Positions 11,952-22,149 of a stretch of DNA of 64,000 bases are shown here, piece after piece (the stretch's first letter is position 1; the number at the start of each line of letters is the position of its first letter). The position numbers were made by a program, and so were the translations under genes. The notes beneath the pieces were generated by a model, which was not told where the DNA came from, did not search any database, and was given only the letters and a program-made list of their open reading frames with translations. The DNA lies in the NCBI GenBank assembly GCA_030068075.1, contig CM057823.1:14170485-14234484 (forward strand). The letters run 5' to 3'. This DNA is from Paguma larvata (Eukaryota > Chordata > Mammalia > Carnivora > Viverridae).

Positions 11952-12169
11952 TTTTTTTTTTTAAAGTTTATATATTTATTTGAGAGAGAGGGAGAGAGTG
12001 CTAGTGAGGGAGGGGCAGAGAGAGAGAGGGCAAGAGAAAGAATCCCAAGCAGGGTCTACGCTGTCAGCACAGAGCCCAGCGTGGTGCTGGATCTCACAAA
12101 CAGTGAGATCATGAGCTGTGTCGAGATCAAGAGTCGGATGCCAACCAACTGAGCCACCCAGGCGCCCCC
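11952..12169 (-). mobile_element. CAN/SINEC SINE, older subfamily
   Basis: Minus-strand copy ending at the complement of the 'ggcgcctggg' head. The diagnostic 'atcaagagtcggatgc' marks the older carnivore subfamily. Target-site duplication: 'tttacctctt' at the left and 'tttaacctctt' at the right. Confidence 0.93.
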
Positions 12170-12223
12170 CTTTAACCTCTTAAGGCAGCTACTTGATAAC
12201 TTGAAACTCCATTTGATGCATTA

Positions 12224-12416
12224 TATTTTCTTTCTTTCTTTTTTTTTTTTTTTTAAGTTTATTTATTTTGAGAGAGAGACAGCACAAGTTGGGGAGAAAG
12301 GGAGAGCGAGAGGACCCCAAGCAGAGCCGGGACTCGAAACCATGAAGCTGGGAGGTCATGACCTGGGCTGAAACCAAGAGTCTGACACTTAACCGCCTGA
12401 GCCCCCCAGGCGCCCC
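12224..12416 (-). mobile_element. CAN/SINEC SINE, internally deleted
   Basis: A second minus-strand SINE about 50 bases away. It lacks the segment between the 'aagcag' region and the B box (the 'gtcagcacagagccc' block is absent). Its interrupted T-rich end is preceded by 'tgatgcat' (12214-12221), and 'tgatgcat' recurs at 12417-12424, consistent with a target-site duplication. Confidence 0.9.
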
Positions 12417-12424
12417 TGATGCAT

Positions 12425-13074
12425 GACCTTTTTTTGGGGCAGCATTGCTTTATACCTTTCCAGGTGGCAAATCTGAAACAAAAAGTGTTCTATATGCTGG
12501 ATGATCAGCCCCCACCTATACACGAATGGACCGATCTCAGAACTTTCTAGATCTTAACATAACTAAAAGCTGACCTTTGCCCCTTCTTTTTACAGCTAAT
12601 TAGGAAGGAAATTACTCAGAGGAAGATCTTCACATCCTCTTATCAACTGAAAGTCTTGTCTCGCACCGGACTGACTTTCAACCCTTTCTCACACATCTGA
12701 CCACCCAGCAGCAGCTTGTGGCTCACTGAGCCAAGACAGGAATCCTCTGGAAAGTAGGGGAGCCATCTCAAGTATCTCTGCCGGCTTCTAGCTCCGGGGC
12801 CCTGTTCTCTCAAAAGGCCGGTTTCCGTCTCAAATCCCACAGGCCATGAGCCAGAGCGCCTTCTCCTCTTCATCCCCTCAGGGGCCTGGTGGGGGGGGGG
12901 GGGCGGGGGAGAGACCAGCAGGAGCTCTTCCTCTTCCTTGGCTCCCGTGAAGCCTCACCGAATACTTATCTTGAAGACTTGTTTTCCCACATGGCTTTCT
13001 GCCTGGCTGGAGTTCTATGGAAGACTTGTGCCATTAGCAAATTGGCTCTCCACACCTCACAAACCAGCTCATGT
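12425..13074. other. Unassigned interval with a G run
   Basis: No repeat family is recognised. It contains a 14-base G run at 12890-12903 followed by 'cggggg'. Nearby open frames have no known domain. Confidence 0.4.
12887..12911 (+). repeat. G-run, possible G-quadruplex
   Basis: About 14 consecutive G residues followed by C and a further G run. Such tracts can fold as quadruplexes and are unstable in length. Confidence 0.75.
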
Positions 13075-13510
13075 ACTTACGCCCAGCGCTCGCAGAATCC
13101 CTGCTCTCATTTCCAGAGTTGGCCGGCACTTCGGGCCAGAATCGGTGCGAGCCTCTTTCCAAGGCCTGGTGAGAAGGGCCTGTCTGCTTAAGAGGATTAA
13201 ACAGAGCGCAGTCGGCCAGGCATCCACGGAGACCGTTTAATGACTTCGGCTCTAATCTCATACCGGTGCAGGCCTTGTCGGCAACCACCCGTCCCGACCG
13301 AGTGTCTTTCTGACCACTGTGTCTCTGCTTCCCCTGCACAAACTCCATGTTTATTCTTCTGAAGAGTCCCTCCCCGTGCGTCAGAGCTCACGCGTGCTTC
13401 TCTCATCTACGGGGTTGGGCTTCTCGGTGGCCCCCTTCAGAGCCTACTGGAATTTCAGACAGGAAGTAGAACTGTATCACAGGCTCACGTCGTCCTTTTG
13501 GAAGAATTTA
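13075..13510. promoter_or_regulatory. CpG-enriched patch
   Basis: By eye I count roughly two dozen CpG dinucleotides in about 435 bases, several times the usual mammalian density, in moderately GC-rich non-repeat sequence. There is no TATA box, recognised exon or repeat. Open frames of about 100 codons on both strands are explained by few stops in CpG-rich DNA. It could be a small CpG island, an orphan methylation-protected enhancer or a decayed exon. Confidence 0.4.
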
Positions 13511-13959
13511 CCGAAACAGAATGCTCACCTTCACAAATAGGGAACATCTCTATGACTGGAGAAAACAGAGTCAGGGGCTGGGTTTGTGAGCAATCTCTGT
13601 TCCCAGCTTTTCAAAGACTTGGAAAACCCAGCTACCTACAGTCCGCCTCTTGATTCTGAGTCAATATTCTTTCACCCAGTGCTTCGAACACCCACTCTGA
13701 TCCGGAGGTCGGGCTCAAAAGTCAGTTTTCCCACAGTGCCCCTCTATCTTGCTAAGATACTTTAACGGTTTCTTTCTTTTGTAACAGGGATGCCTTTTCC
13801 TCTCTGGTCAGGGAGAGGCTAGACAGTGTGTCAGTTGCAAGAAAGAAAATCCTAAGTGACATATCAGTATTTAAGATTTTTGCCTGAGATTTATTAGTAA
13901 AACTGGTCTGCTGTTTTTGTGAGTTCTGCGTGTGCATGTTGCGCCATCACAGACAAGTT
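13511..13959. other. Unassigned interval
   Basis: No repeat, exon or RNA gene is recognised between the CpG-rich patch and the LINE-1 fragment. Confidence 0.4.
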
Positions 13960-14430
13960 TTGGTATCGGGGCTATGCTGGCTTTCGAGGAGAGGACTTTG
14001 GAAGCATTTCTTTTCCTGTCCAGAATTTTCTTGTAATTTTCTCCATCTTGTGTTCTTTCCTGATTCTCCTTCTAATTTTCTGTGTTTGCATTTTGTCCTT
14101 CCATATGGGGGGAGGGGGATATTAAGGGTTTATCTATTTCGTTTAAAAAGCATTATATCTGGGATTCATTCTTTTTCTGCCAAACACCTAAGTTTCCAAA
14201 ATTTACTCATTTCAACTCTCATCATTATTCCTTTCTTCCTTTTGCTCTCTGTAATTACCTTGTGCTCCTTTTCAAACTTCTGGAGTTGAATAATGAATGC
14301 ATTGTTTTGATTTTCTTTTTATTTAGTAATGCTAAGTGCTTAAGCCTACAAATTTTCCTCTAAGCGCTGCTTGCTTTAATCATATCCTTAGGTTATGAAG
14401 CATAGCTTTCACATTTATTTATAATTACCA
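13960..14430 (-). mobile_element. Old LINE-1 ORF2 fragment
   Basis: Antisense LINE-1 phrases are recognisable though diverged: 'ttttggtatcggggctatgc' at the left, 'ggtttatctattt' and the 'aattttcctctaag' block at the right. Frames are broken. Plus-strand open frames of 68-119 codons (13919-14363) are antisense shadows. Confidence 0.7.
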
Positions 14431-16835
14431 TTGTTGAGGTTTTCTGTACAGATGTGTTGGGCTTCCTGCTCTGAATATCTTCCTACTTTAAATTTTTGGC
14501 TCTCCTCTCTTCTGTGGTGAGCAGGGCTGGGGGTTGGGTGTCTTAGAAGGCACTGGTAGCTTTGGCCCGGCGTTCCATCCTAGGACGGCCACACAGCCCT
14601 GCCACTCTGAAGTGGCAAACTTTATATCACCGCTATAGAAACGGTCCTTCTTTCTTCTGTGTTCTGTCCAGGAATTTAAACTTAATGGCCCCCAGTCTAG
14701 CGCTCTTGGTCGGGTTTTATGGAGTTCTTTCATTTACTCTGAGGGACATTAGCACCCTGCTTTAGATCTGGAGAGTCAATATTTATTGAGTGACAAGCGC
14801 TGGTCTGATTGTTAGTCTTCCTTGCCCTTGTTACTCTCACTCAGACAGTTCCAGGGAGTCTCCAGAATGGTTTGCGAGTTGTAGATATTATTTTTTGTGC
14901 ATTCCAGAAGGGGAAAGAGACAGAAACATTTTATTCCATCATCTGCTGTTGGCTGTATCAGTATTTCATTTGTCGAAGACTAGTTGTAAAGTTTTCTAGA
15001 CTCATGAGGCTCATATTAAACCTAAGCTTGCTTTCCAAGTGACCACTTTCATGAGGAGAAAAAGGATGCTCACATCTGAAACGTTTCCTCAGCACTAGCT
15101 CATCTTTCATCTCCTAAGTAATATTTACCCTCTCTGCCTTTTATTTTCCATTAAGCAAGCAACGTTTAATAGCCTGATTTATTCTGTTGAAAACATGGGG
15201 CCCAGAGGGCTGGTAATAAAAGGGGGGTGGCTGACTTCTGCCCCTGTCCAAGGGGAATACCCAGACTCCAGCCCTTTGTAGATGACTTTGAATTTGAAAA
15301 TGTGCTTAGTTTCTCCTGTGATTGCCTGAGGCTGTCTAAGGGGGTCTGGCCACAACAGCTAAATGAGGAAGGTCACTAGGTATGTCAATGTGTCTGTGGT
15401 CCGGACTTTTTTTAAACCTGCACATAAATCACTTTGGTCGGCAATGAGCCTGCATAAGAGGGGCTATCGGTCTTTGGGTCATGCCGTTCCTATGACTTCC
15501 CTGGATAAGACGAATTCCAAAAAAAGAAAATAAAAAGCTAATCATAAATCATACTAGAAGTTTTATATAAAACCACAGAATAATCAGATGGAGTAGAGTG
15601 TGTCTCAGATTTTTGCTTGGGGCCCACTAACTCATCAGTGTTTATGCCTCCCTCACCCTGTGCTGGATGCCATGGGCTTTCAGTGAGCAGCTGGGAGATT
15701 AAGGCCAGCTCTGCATTCGGGGAAGCCAAAGGCAGTGCCAGGTAAGTTGGTTGACACTTTCAGCCACCTGCCTTATGTTATGATGCTTCAAAATGCCTCC
15801 AGGCAAGAGATCTACTTCCTATGCTGGGTCAGGCTTTTCAAAACGCAATCCTCCTGAAATAAGAGTTGGCAGCCTCTCCTTTAGGGATGTGGCAAATGCA
15901 AGAATCTTGGCCCTGTCTCCATACAGCTTTGGGTTATGTTATGCCTTTGAATTTTGCCGTTATTTCTAGCACTTTCTGAAAGAGGACAGTATAACCAGGA
16001 TATCTTCCAAGACAGATGGCTCTTCTGTTTACTTTTTCAAAGGAGGGTGTAGAAAACAGGGAAAAGGCAATTAGAGGGATGGTGGTAGGGATGCATCATC
16101 CCCGGAGAGCCCCGTGGTTGCGTGAAGCGAGAGTTCAGGCTCAGGGCATTCAGCGCGTGGACAAAGACTTTACACAAATCGCTTTCAGAAACACTATTGA
16201 GACACTATACGACTTTCATCCTGAGAGGTTTGTCAAGCTCCAGTGGCCAGGCTGCAGGAGAAAATGCCTGGGGACTTCACGAAGCACAGAATCTAGTAGA
16301 AGACCTTCACGCAGAAAAGTGGGTTCTACCTTTAATGTAAGCATGAATTAGATATATGCTAGCCCCTTCCCCCCTACCACCACTACCGTAAACATCAAGA
16401 AATATCGCCTTCCTTCGGTCTTAGTATGTGGGAGGGAAGCAAAATCTCCACCCTGATTATTCATAAACAGAAGGCCATTGTATAATTTTTCAACTTCAGT
16501 TCACGCTACCCGAGTAGTCCCAAGAAACTCGAGTTGAAAATGAGTGGGGCGCTGCTCTGCTGGTTTGGCAGCAGCCTAGGCTCGTGGCTCTAGGAAAAGC
16601 GAAGCCTCTCAGATTTATCTCAAAGACTTTCCATTGATAAAACTTTCAAAAAATATAAGCTTGTCAGCACAGATCACAAAACTCACAAAGATACCAGGCT
16701 CCACAACCACTGGGGGAAAAAAAAAAAAACAGACGGGGGAATTCAGCTTCTAAAAGGTTTCAGATATGAGATTATCAGCCAAGGAATATAAAACAAGTAG
16801 TTTAAACTACATCTAAAGGAAAAAAATCGAGGGTC
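14431..16835. other. Unassigned interval
   Basis: No clear repeat or exon. 14.77-14.80 kb ('atttattgagtgacaag') hints at a MIR or L2 end. The 111-codon frame at 16016-16351 has no recognised domain and overlaps a 72-codon frame in another phase. Confidence 0.4.
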
Positions 16836-17458
16836 TGTCTTAGCTTGCTGGGGCTGTCGTAACAAAGTACTACACCCTTGGTGGCTTAAACAATAGATAT
16901 TTATTTGCTCACAGTGCTAGAGGCTAGAAATCCAAGATCAAGGTGTCAGTAGGATTAATTTCTCCTGAGGGGTCTCTCCTGGGCTTGTAGATGGCCATTT
17001 TCTCTCTGTCTGCACGTAGTCTTCCCTCCATAAGTCTGTGTCGTAATCTCCCCTCCGGTAAGGGCACAAGTTGTATTGGATTAGAACCTATCCCAATGAT
17101 CTCATTTAACCTTAACTGCCTCTGTAAAGGGCTCATCCCCACGGGCGCTGGGTGGCTCAGTCAGTTGGATGCCCAACTCTTGATTTCAGCTCAGATCATG
17201 ATCTCACGGTTGTGAGTTCAAGTCCCACATTGGGCCCTATGCTGTCAGTGCAGAGCCTTCTTGGGAGTTTTCTCTCTCTCTGCCCCTTCCCTGCTTGCAT
17301 GTGTTCTCTCTCTCAAAATAAATAAATAAACTTAAAAAAAAAAAAAAGAATAAAGGGCCCAACTGCAAATATAGCCACATTCTAACAGACTGGGGAGGGG
17401 GGGGGCGGTTAGGATTTCAGTAGAAATCCAGTAGGGATACATATGACCCCACATAACA
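16836..17458 (-). mobile_element. MLT1-type LTR (ERVL-MaLR), split by a SINE
   Basis: An antisense solitary LTR starts 'tgtcttagcttgctgg' and ends 'ccccacataaca', so it has the expected TG...CA ends. Internal blocks such as 'ggtggcttaaacaatag' and 'cttgtagatggccat' match the MLT1 class. A SINE at 17143-17350 interrupts it, and the LTR itself totals about 400 bases. No internal retroviral genes are present. Confidence 0.85.
17143..17350 (+). mobile_element. CAN/SINEC SINE, older subfamily
   Basis: Head 'gggcgctgggtggctcag' with the 'cccaactcttgatttcagc' variant of the older carnivore subfamily, a CT tract and a poly-A tail. It sits inside an MLT1 LTR. 'taaagggc' is found on both sides, as part of a diverged target-site duplication. 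Confidence 0.93.
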
Positions 17459-17479
17459 AGCTATATTAATATAAGTGAG

Positions 17480-18870
17480 GGACAAAAATTATGAAAATTT
17501 TCAGGCAGATTTGAGAAACTATCCAACCAGAACTTCTAGAAATGAAGAACATTAACTGTTTTTGTAAGCCTCAATGGATGGTTTCAGAGAAGCTTAGCAC
17601 AGCTGAAGAGATCATCAGAAAACGGGAAGGCAGACCAGCAGTTTGTCTATTTCACAGTCCAGAGAGACAAAGAGAAATGATCGGAATTAACAAAAGCCTC
17701 CAATCCTCAGAATTAAGCGTCTCGAGGAATCCAGGCAGGATTTGCAAGAGAGGGAAAAAGAAAAAGAAAGAAAGTAATGAATAACCAGACAGGGCTAAAA
17801 TACTATAAAGCCAGGGAAGATCTAAAAAGCAGGCAAAGATAGGTTACTTACAAAGGAATAACAGATTTACAACTGACTTCTTAATAGCAATCATGGGTGC
17901 TGGAGGACAGTGGAAACGGTTTTAATATGCTGGGAGAAAGCAGCCGCCAACCTCAAACCACATGTACTGTGAAAAATACCGTTCAAGAACAAGAGTGAAG
18001 TAAAGACATTTTGAGGCAAGAAGAAACAGACTGCGGTTAAAAGAAATTCTAAGGACTTGTTTGAAACAGAAGAGCGTTATCTTGTATATAAATATTGAGA
18101 TGAAAAATGGCATAATGAGCCAAGCAAGTGGCAAATGTATGAGTGAACCCAAAAAATATTCACTGTATAAAACAACAGCAACAGAAATGAAATACACAAC
18201 ACCAGTAGCAGAGAAATTGGAAGGAGTAACAGGATTAAAGTGTTCTAATGTCACTAAAATGTGCAGAAGGAAGGAAACTTATTAATTAAATTTAGAATAT
18301 AAGTGAAGTATACTTTTTAACAGTCCTGGATAAGCTCTAGAAGAGAATTGCATTTATAACTTTCAAAGTAGTTGGAATAAATGAAAGGAAATCAGCCTCA
18401 AAGAAGGCAAAACACGAGAGAAGATCTGGAGTTAGTTATGGAACACAAAGTAAGATAAAGAAATACAATGTTTCAATGATTCTGTTTAAATGAAGACACC
18501 CTAAATGCCTCTATTAAAAGTCAATGATGGGGGCGCCTGGGTGGTTCAGTCAGTTAAGTATCTGACTTCAGCTCAGGTCAGGATCTCACGGCTCGTGAGT
18601 TTGAGCCCCGCATTGGGCTCTGTGCTGACAGTTCAAAGCCTGGAGCCGGCTTCAGATCCTGTGTCTCCTCTCTCTGCCCCTCCCCTGCTCAAGCTCTGTC
18701 TCTATTAAAAATAAATAAAAAATTTTTAAAAAGTAAAAGCAAAAGATGGCAGACAGGATTTAAAACACCTAGTTAAAAGCTCTTTTAACAAGAAACACAT
18801 CTAAAACATAAGGATCAAAAGGTTCCAAGCACAGAATGGAAAAAAGAAAAAAGAGAAAAATCTAAAGCAT
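17480..18870 (+). mobile_element. Ancient LINE-1/HAL1-type ORF1 region, split by a SINE
   Basis: A stretch matches the 3' part of L1/HAL1 ORF1 and what follows. Examples are 'cttacaaaggaataacag', 'gaagtaaagacattttgagg' and 'agaaattctaagga'. The sequence resumes after the SINE at 18529-18732 with ORF2-like 'aagaaacacatctaaaacat'. It carries many stops. Whether it is HAL1 or an L1M cannot be settled by eye. Confidence 0.65.
18529..18732 (+). mobile_element. CAN/SINEC SINE, young feliform subfamily
   Basis: Consensus-like head, 'gtgagtttgagccccgcat' B-box region, 'gacagttcaaagcctggagc' segment and an AAAATAAATAAA-type tail. Inserted in an ancient LINE remnant. Confidence 0.94.
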
Positions 18871-19030
18871 TTCTGTGTTGATGACTTTAATTTGCTGTTT
18901 GGAACTTTGTTAATTCTGCCACTCCTCTTCTAACCTCTTAAATTAGATGTTTAACCCATTAATTTTTACTCTTCTTTCTTTCTTTTTTTTTTTAGGTACG
19001 ATGTTTTAGTGCACTTTATTTATTTATTTA

Positions 19031-19231
19031 TTTTAACACTTATTTATCTTTTAGAGAGAGAGAGAGAGAGGGAGGTTGGGGCAGAGAGAAAAAGAGACAC
19101 AGAATCCAAAGCAGGCTCCAGGCTCTGAGCCGTCAGCACAAAGCCAGATGCAGGGCTCAAACCCATGAACTGCAAGATCATGACCTGAGCCGAAGTCAGA
19201 TGCTTAATGGACTGAGCCACTCAGGCGCCCC
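19031..19231 (-). mobile_element. CAN/SINEC SINE inserted into another SINE
   Basis: Minus-strand copy with head complement 'ggcgcccc' at 19224-19231. TTTATTTATTT-type sequence lies on both sides. That is the A-tail of the neighbouring SINE, which served as the target. Confidence 0.92.
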
Positions 19232-19451
19232 TTATTTATTTATTTTTGAGAGAGCCAGAGAGAGAGAGAGCACAAGTGAGTGAGGGTCAGAGAGAGAGGG
19301 AGAGAGAGCGAATCCCATGAGGGAGAGAGAGAGGAAGAGAGAGTGTGGAGCCCAGAGCTGGGCTTGAGCTCACCTGCAGTGCGGCTCAAGCTCACTCTGA
19401 CATCAGGAGCTTAAGTTGGTTGCTTAACCTACTGAGCCATCCAGGTACCCC
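19232..19451 (-). mobile_element. CAN/SINEC SINE, diverged, with GA expansion
   Basis: A second minus-strand SINE abuts the one to its left. Its T-rich end is split by that insertion (remainder at about 19012-19030). The GA-rich part is enlarged (19250-19345) and the head complement 'ccaggtacccc' carries substitutions, so it is the older of the pair. Confidence 0.88.
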
Positions 19452-19539
19452 AGCCTTTCTCCTTTCTTAACATAGGAACTTTATACACTTCCCTCCTGAA
19501 TAGCATGTCAAGTTATAGCCTATACATTTGGGGGAAGGG

Positions 19540-19880
19540 AAGGAGAATTATTTTTTTTTATATATACCACTTTGCATTGAAAAGTATTTAATGGCATGGG
19601 GATATACTTTTAGTAATGTGTTTTTAATATAAAAATCAAATAAAGTGTGAATATGATTCAAGTATCCCAAACAAGATACAGCTGTGTATATTTGTGTCAT
19701 ACATGTATAGATAAGGGACAAGGAGGAAATAGAGTAAATTATAAGCAGCAGTTAGCTCAGGGTGGCAGGACTCTAGCGTTTTTAGTTTTCTCTCTACTCT
19801 TCTGTAATTCTTCTATACCGTTTCCACAATGGAAGTGAATTATTTTGATAATCAGAGAGGTTTACAAAAAACAAAAAGCA
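19540..19880. mobile_element. Probable old L1-type 3' fragment
   Basis: Phrases such as 'gtttccacaatggaagtga' and 'attttgataatcaga' resemble a widespread mammalian interspersed repeat that I associate with L1M 3' regions. Assignment is tentative. Confidence 0.35.
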
Positions 19881-20620
19881 ACCAATACACGAAGCGGTAC
19901 GCTAGAGGGGGAAACGGTCTGTTCGTGTTGTCCCAAATAAGCACTGTTGGATTCCCCGTTCGCGTCCCAACCTCCCGGACATGAGCGGACAACTGGGAGA
20001 AGGTCAATGTGCCCCAGTAAACTGGGTGGCTAAGGGTTGCCCCCTGTGCCTGGTTTTATGATCTCACGCACCTTATGCTCTGCTACGTGCAGCCTCATTC
20101 TCTCCCTCAGAGACGAGATGGGAGGATGGAACATTCAACAGTCTATGATACACATTCGAGATTGGGGGTTTCAAAAATAACAAAAAAAGATTCCACGAAT
20201 CTGAATGTGTCATGTAGCACGTACACAATTTCTTATGACATCTTCCTATCACTCTGTTTCCCCTTTGAGCTACATTTGTTCTTTCCCTAGCTGGGCTTTC
20301 TCCTAGAGAGGAGAAAAAGGAACTGACTTTTCTGATGAAATCCCAAGTGAAGGCTCTGATGACATTAGAAAAGATTTCCTTCATTTATTCACTCATTGTT
20401 GACTTGGAGGATATGTCTCCTCGTTTTCAGAAGCAAGAATAATGCTTAATTCCTCTGTAGTCCTGAGATGAGAAACGATATAGTGCCAGAAAGGTTATTA
20501 CTGAAACATGGGATTTTCTATCAGTGCGGGTCTGAGTCAGTCCATCCATCTGTCCAATCATTCGTCCATCCATTCGTCCAACTATCCACTCAGTCTAATG
20601 AATATACATATAAAAACAAT
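19881..20620. other. Unassigned interval
   Basis: A small CpG cluster (about ten CpGs in 19895-19985) and a short 'gtccatccat'-type imperfect tandem (20535-20590) are the only structures seen. A 103-codon minus-strand frame (20073-20384) has no recognised domain. Confidence 0.4.
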
Positions 20621-20629
20621 TATGCATTA

Positions 20630-20780
20630 TGCATAGTAATGCTGCAGGGAAGGGAATAAGATATTATCTTTGCCCTTGAGAGCCTCATGAGCAAACAAAG
20701 AGAACTATGTACAGAACTAATTATAATGCAAGTTAGACTAAGAGCTAGTGTTTATCATCTGTGTGTGAAATGCCGAGGGG
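20630..20780 (-). mobile_element. LINE-2 3' fragment
   Basis: Antisense L2-type text ('atctttgcccttgagagcc' onward) reads as the complement of the LINE-2 3' region that precedes the terminal repeat. Short and diverged. Confidence 0.5.
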
Positions 20781-21236
20781 GAGAAAATATAAAAGCATAA
20801 GTTATTTCCCCTGCTTTAAAGTGATGGACATTCTCACTGGGGATAGAGAATGTAACCCCGAGAAATAGTTACATAACAAATCCTGATGATATTCCCTCTA
20901 ATGACCTTGGACTCAGAGTTCAAGGAGAGCAAGCTAGGAGAAGTACATTCCCTGGTCCAGAGAAGTGCTCTCCCCCAGGTCCTCTGAGGCAACCATGGTA
21001 GGTCTCTGTGCAAATGCGCATCTTCCTCTGTGTGTGGGCAAGTCTGCTGGCACAGGATTTTACGAGCTGTTTTCATCGGCTTCTTACCTGCTCAGCTGAA
21101 ATTCCCAGGCCTCACAAGACCCATTGCTTAACCAAGACAGAGCTCAGTTGCACTGAGGACTGACAAGACTGGCATTCAAGGCAGTGACATGAGCAGGTGG
21201 ATGCCCCAACTGCCCCAGGAGCCCATTTTCTAGACC
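20781..21236. other. Unassigned interval
   Basis: Nothing recognised. An 80-codon minus-strand frame (20834-21076) lacks any domain. Confidence 0.4.
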
Positions 21237-21410
21237 CACTCTGCTCCAGAGAACTTTCCGCAATGATGGAAGGACACTGTGCAATACCATGGCCGCCATC
21301 TCACGTGGTCAATGAGTACTTGAAATGGGGCCAGTGAGACTCCAGGATGAAATTCTTAATTTTATTTCATTTTAATTTTAATAAATCGAATTCAAATATA
21401 AATGCCTTAA
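21237..21410. mobile_element. hAT-type non-autonomous DNA transposon fragment
   Basis: 'ctgctccagagaactttccg' followed by 'gatggaaggacactgtgcaa' and an AT-rich arm matches the Charlie-related family that starts CAGTGCTGTCCAATAGAAC. It is related to the element at 11528. The right end is lost. Confidence 0.65.
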
Positions 21411-21784
21411 GTCTGATTAATTCAAATTGAAATCGTGGCTTCTGGCTTGGAAGGGAGAGGAGTTCTAGATCATGAAGTTCAAGGACACATGAGGGCAAGA
21501 GGTTTCCTTGAACTAATGGCCACTCTGGTAATTCACAGAATCGCTTAGCCACCAACGTGGGTAAGACTGGACCTTGGCTTTCAACAGTCAGATAGGCTTA
21601 TGCCACAGGGTTCAGCTTCTCGTCCCCTCTCCACCTCCACCAACAACTGCAATCTGATGGTTTCAAGCATTTTTACTCTGATGAAACAAAGGACCTACCA
21701 GACCGCTGACCCAAATTCCATCAGCGTAAATACTGTCCTCTACTCATGCCACTGCAAGACTCTAAAGATGAGGACACCTTCAAC

Positions 21785-21830
21785 GGCACATCAGTAAAGC
21801 CTGGGATGGGGCCCAAGAATCTGAATTACT
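21785..21830. mobile_element. MER5A-like hAT fragment
   Basis: The short block 'gggatggggcccaagaatct' matches the centre of MER5A. It is cut off by an A run and the following SINE. Confidence 0.5.
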
Positions 21831-21850
21831 AAAAAAAAAAAAAAAAAAAT

Positions 21851-22068
21851 GGGGGCCCCTGGGTGGCTCAGTTGGTTGAGCAGCCAACTTCAGCTCAGGT
21901 CATGATCTCACGGTCTGTGAGTTCAAGCCCCGCATCGGGCTCTGTGCTGATGGCTCAGAGCCTGGAGCCTGCTTCGGATTTGGTGTCTCCCTCTCTCTCA
22001 GCCCTTCCCCTGCTCACATTCTGTCTCTATGTCTCTCAAAAAAATAATAAAAAACGTTAAAAAAATTT
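21851..22068 (+). mobile_element. CAN/SINEC SINE, young feliform subfamily
   Basis: Near-consensus head, B box 'gagttcaagccccgc' and 'ggctcagagcctggagcctg'. The left flank is a 19-base A run ending 'aaaaaatgg'. The right flank repeats 'aaaaaatgg', so the A run was the insertion target. Confidence 0.94.
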
Positions 22069-22149
22069 AAAAAATGGATCTAGATACTTCCTCTGTGCTT
22101 TTAGAAACCATGTTGGTTCACACCAGAAGCAGTGATACGATATAGAATT

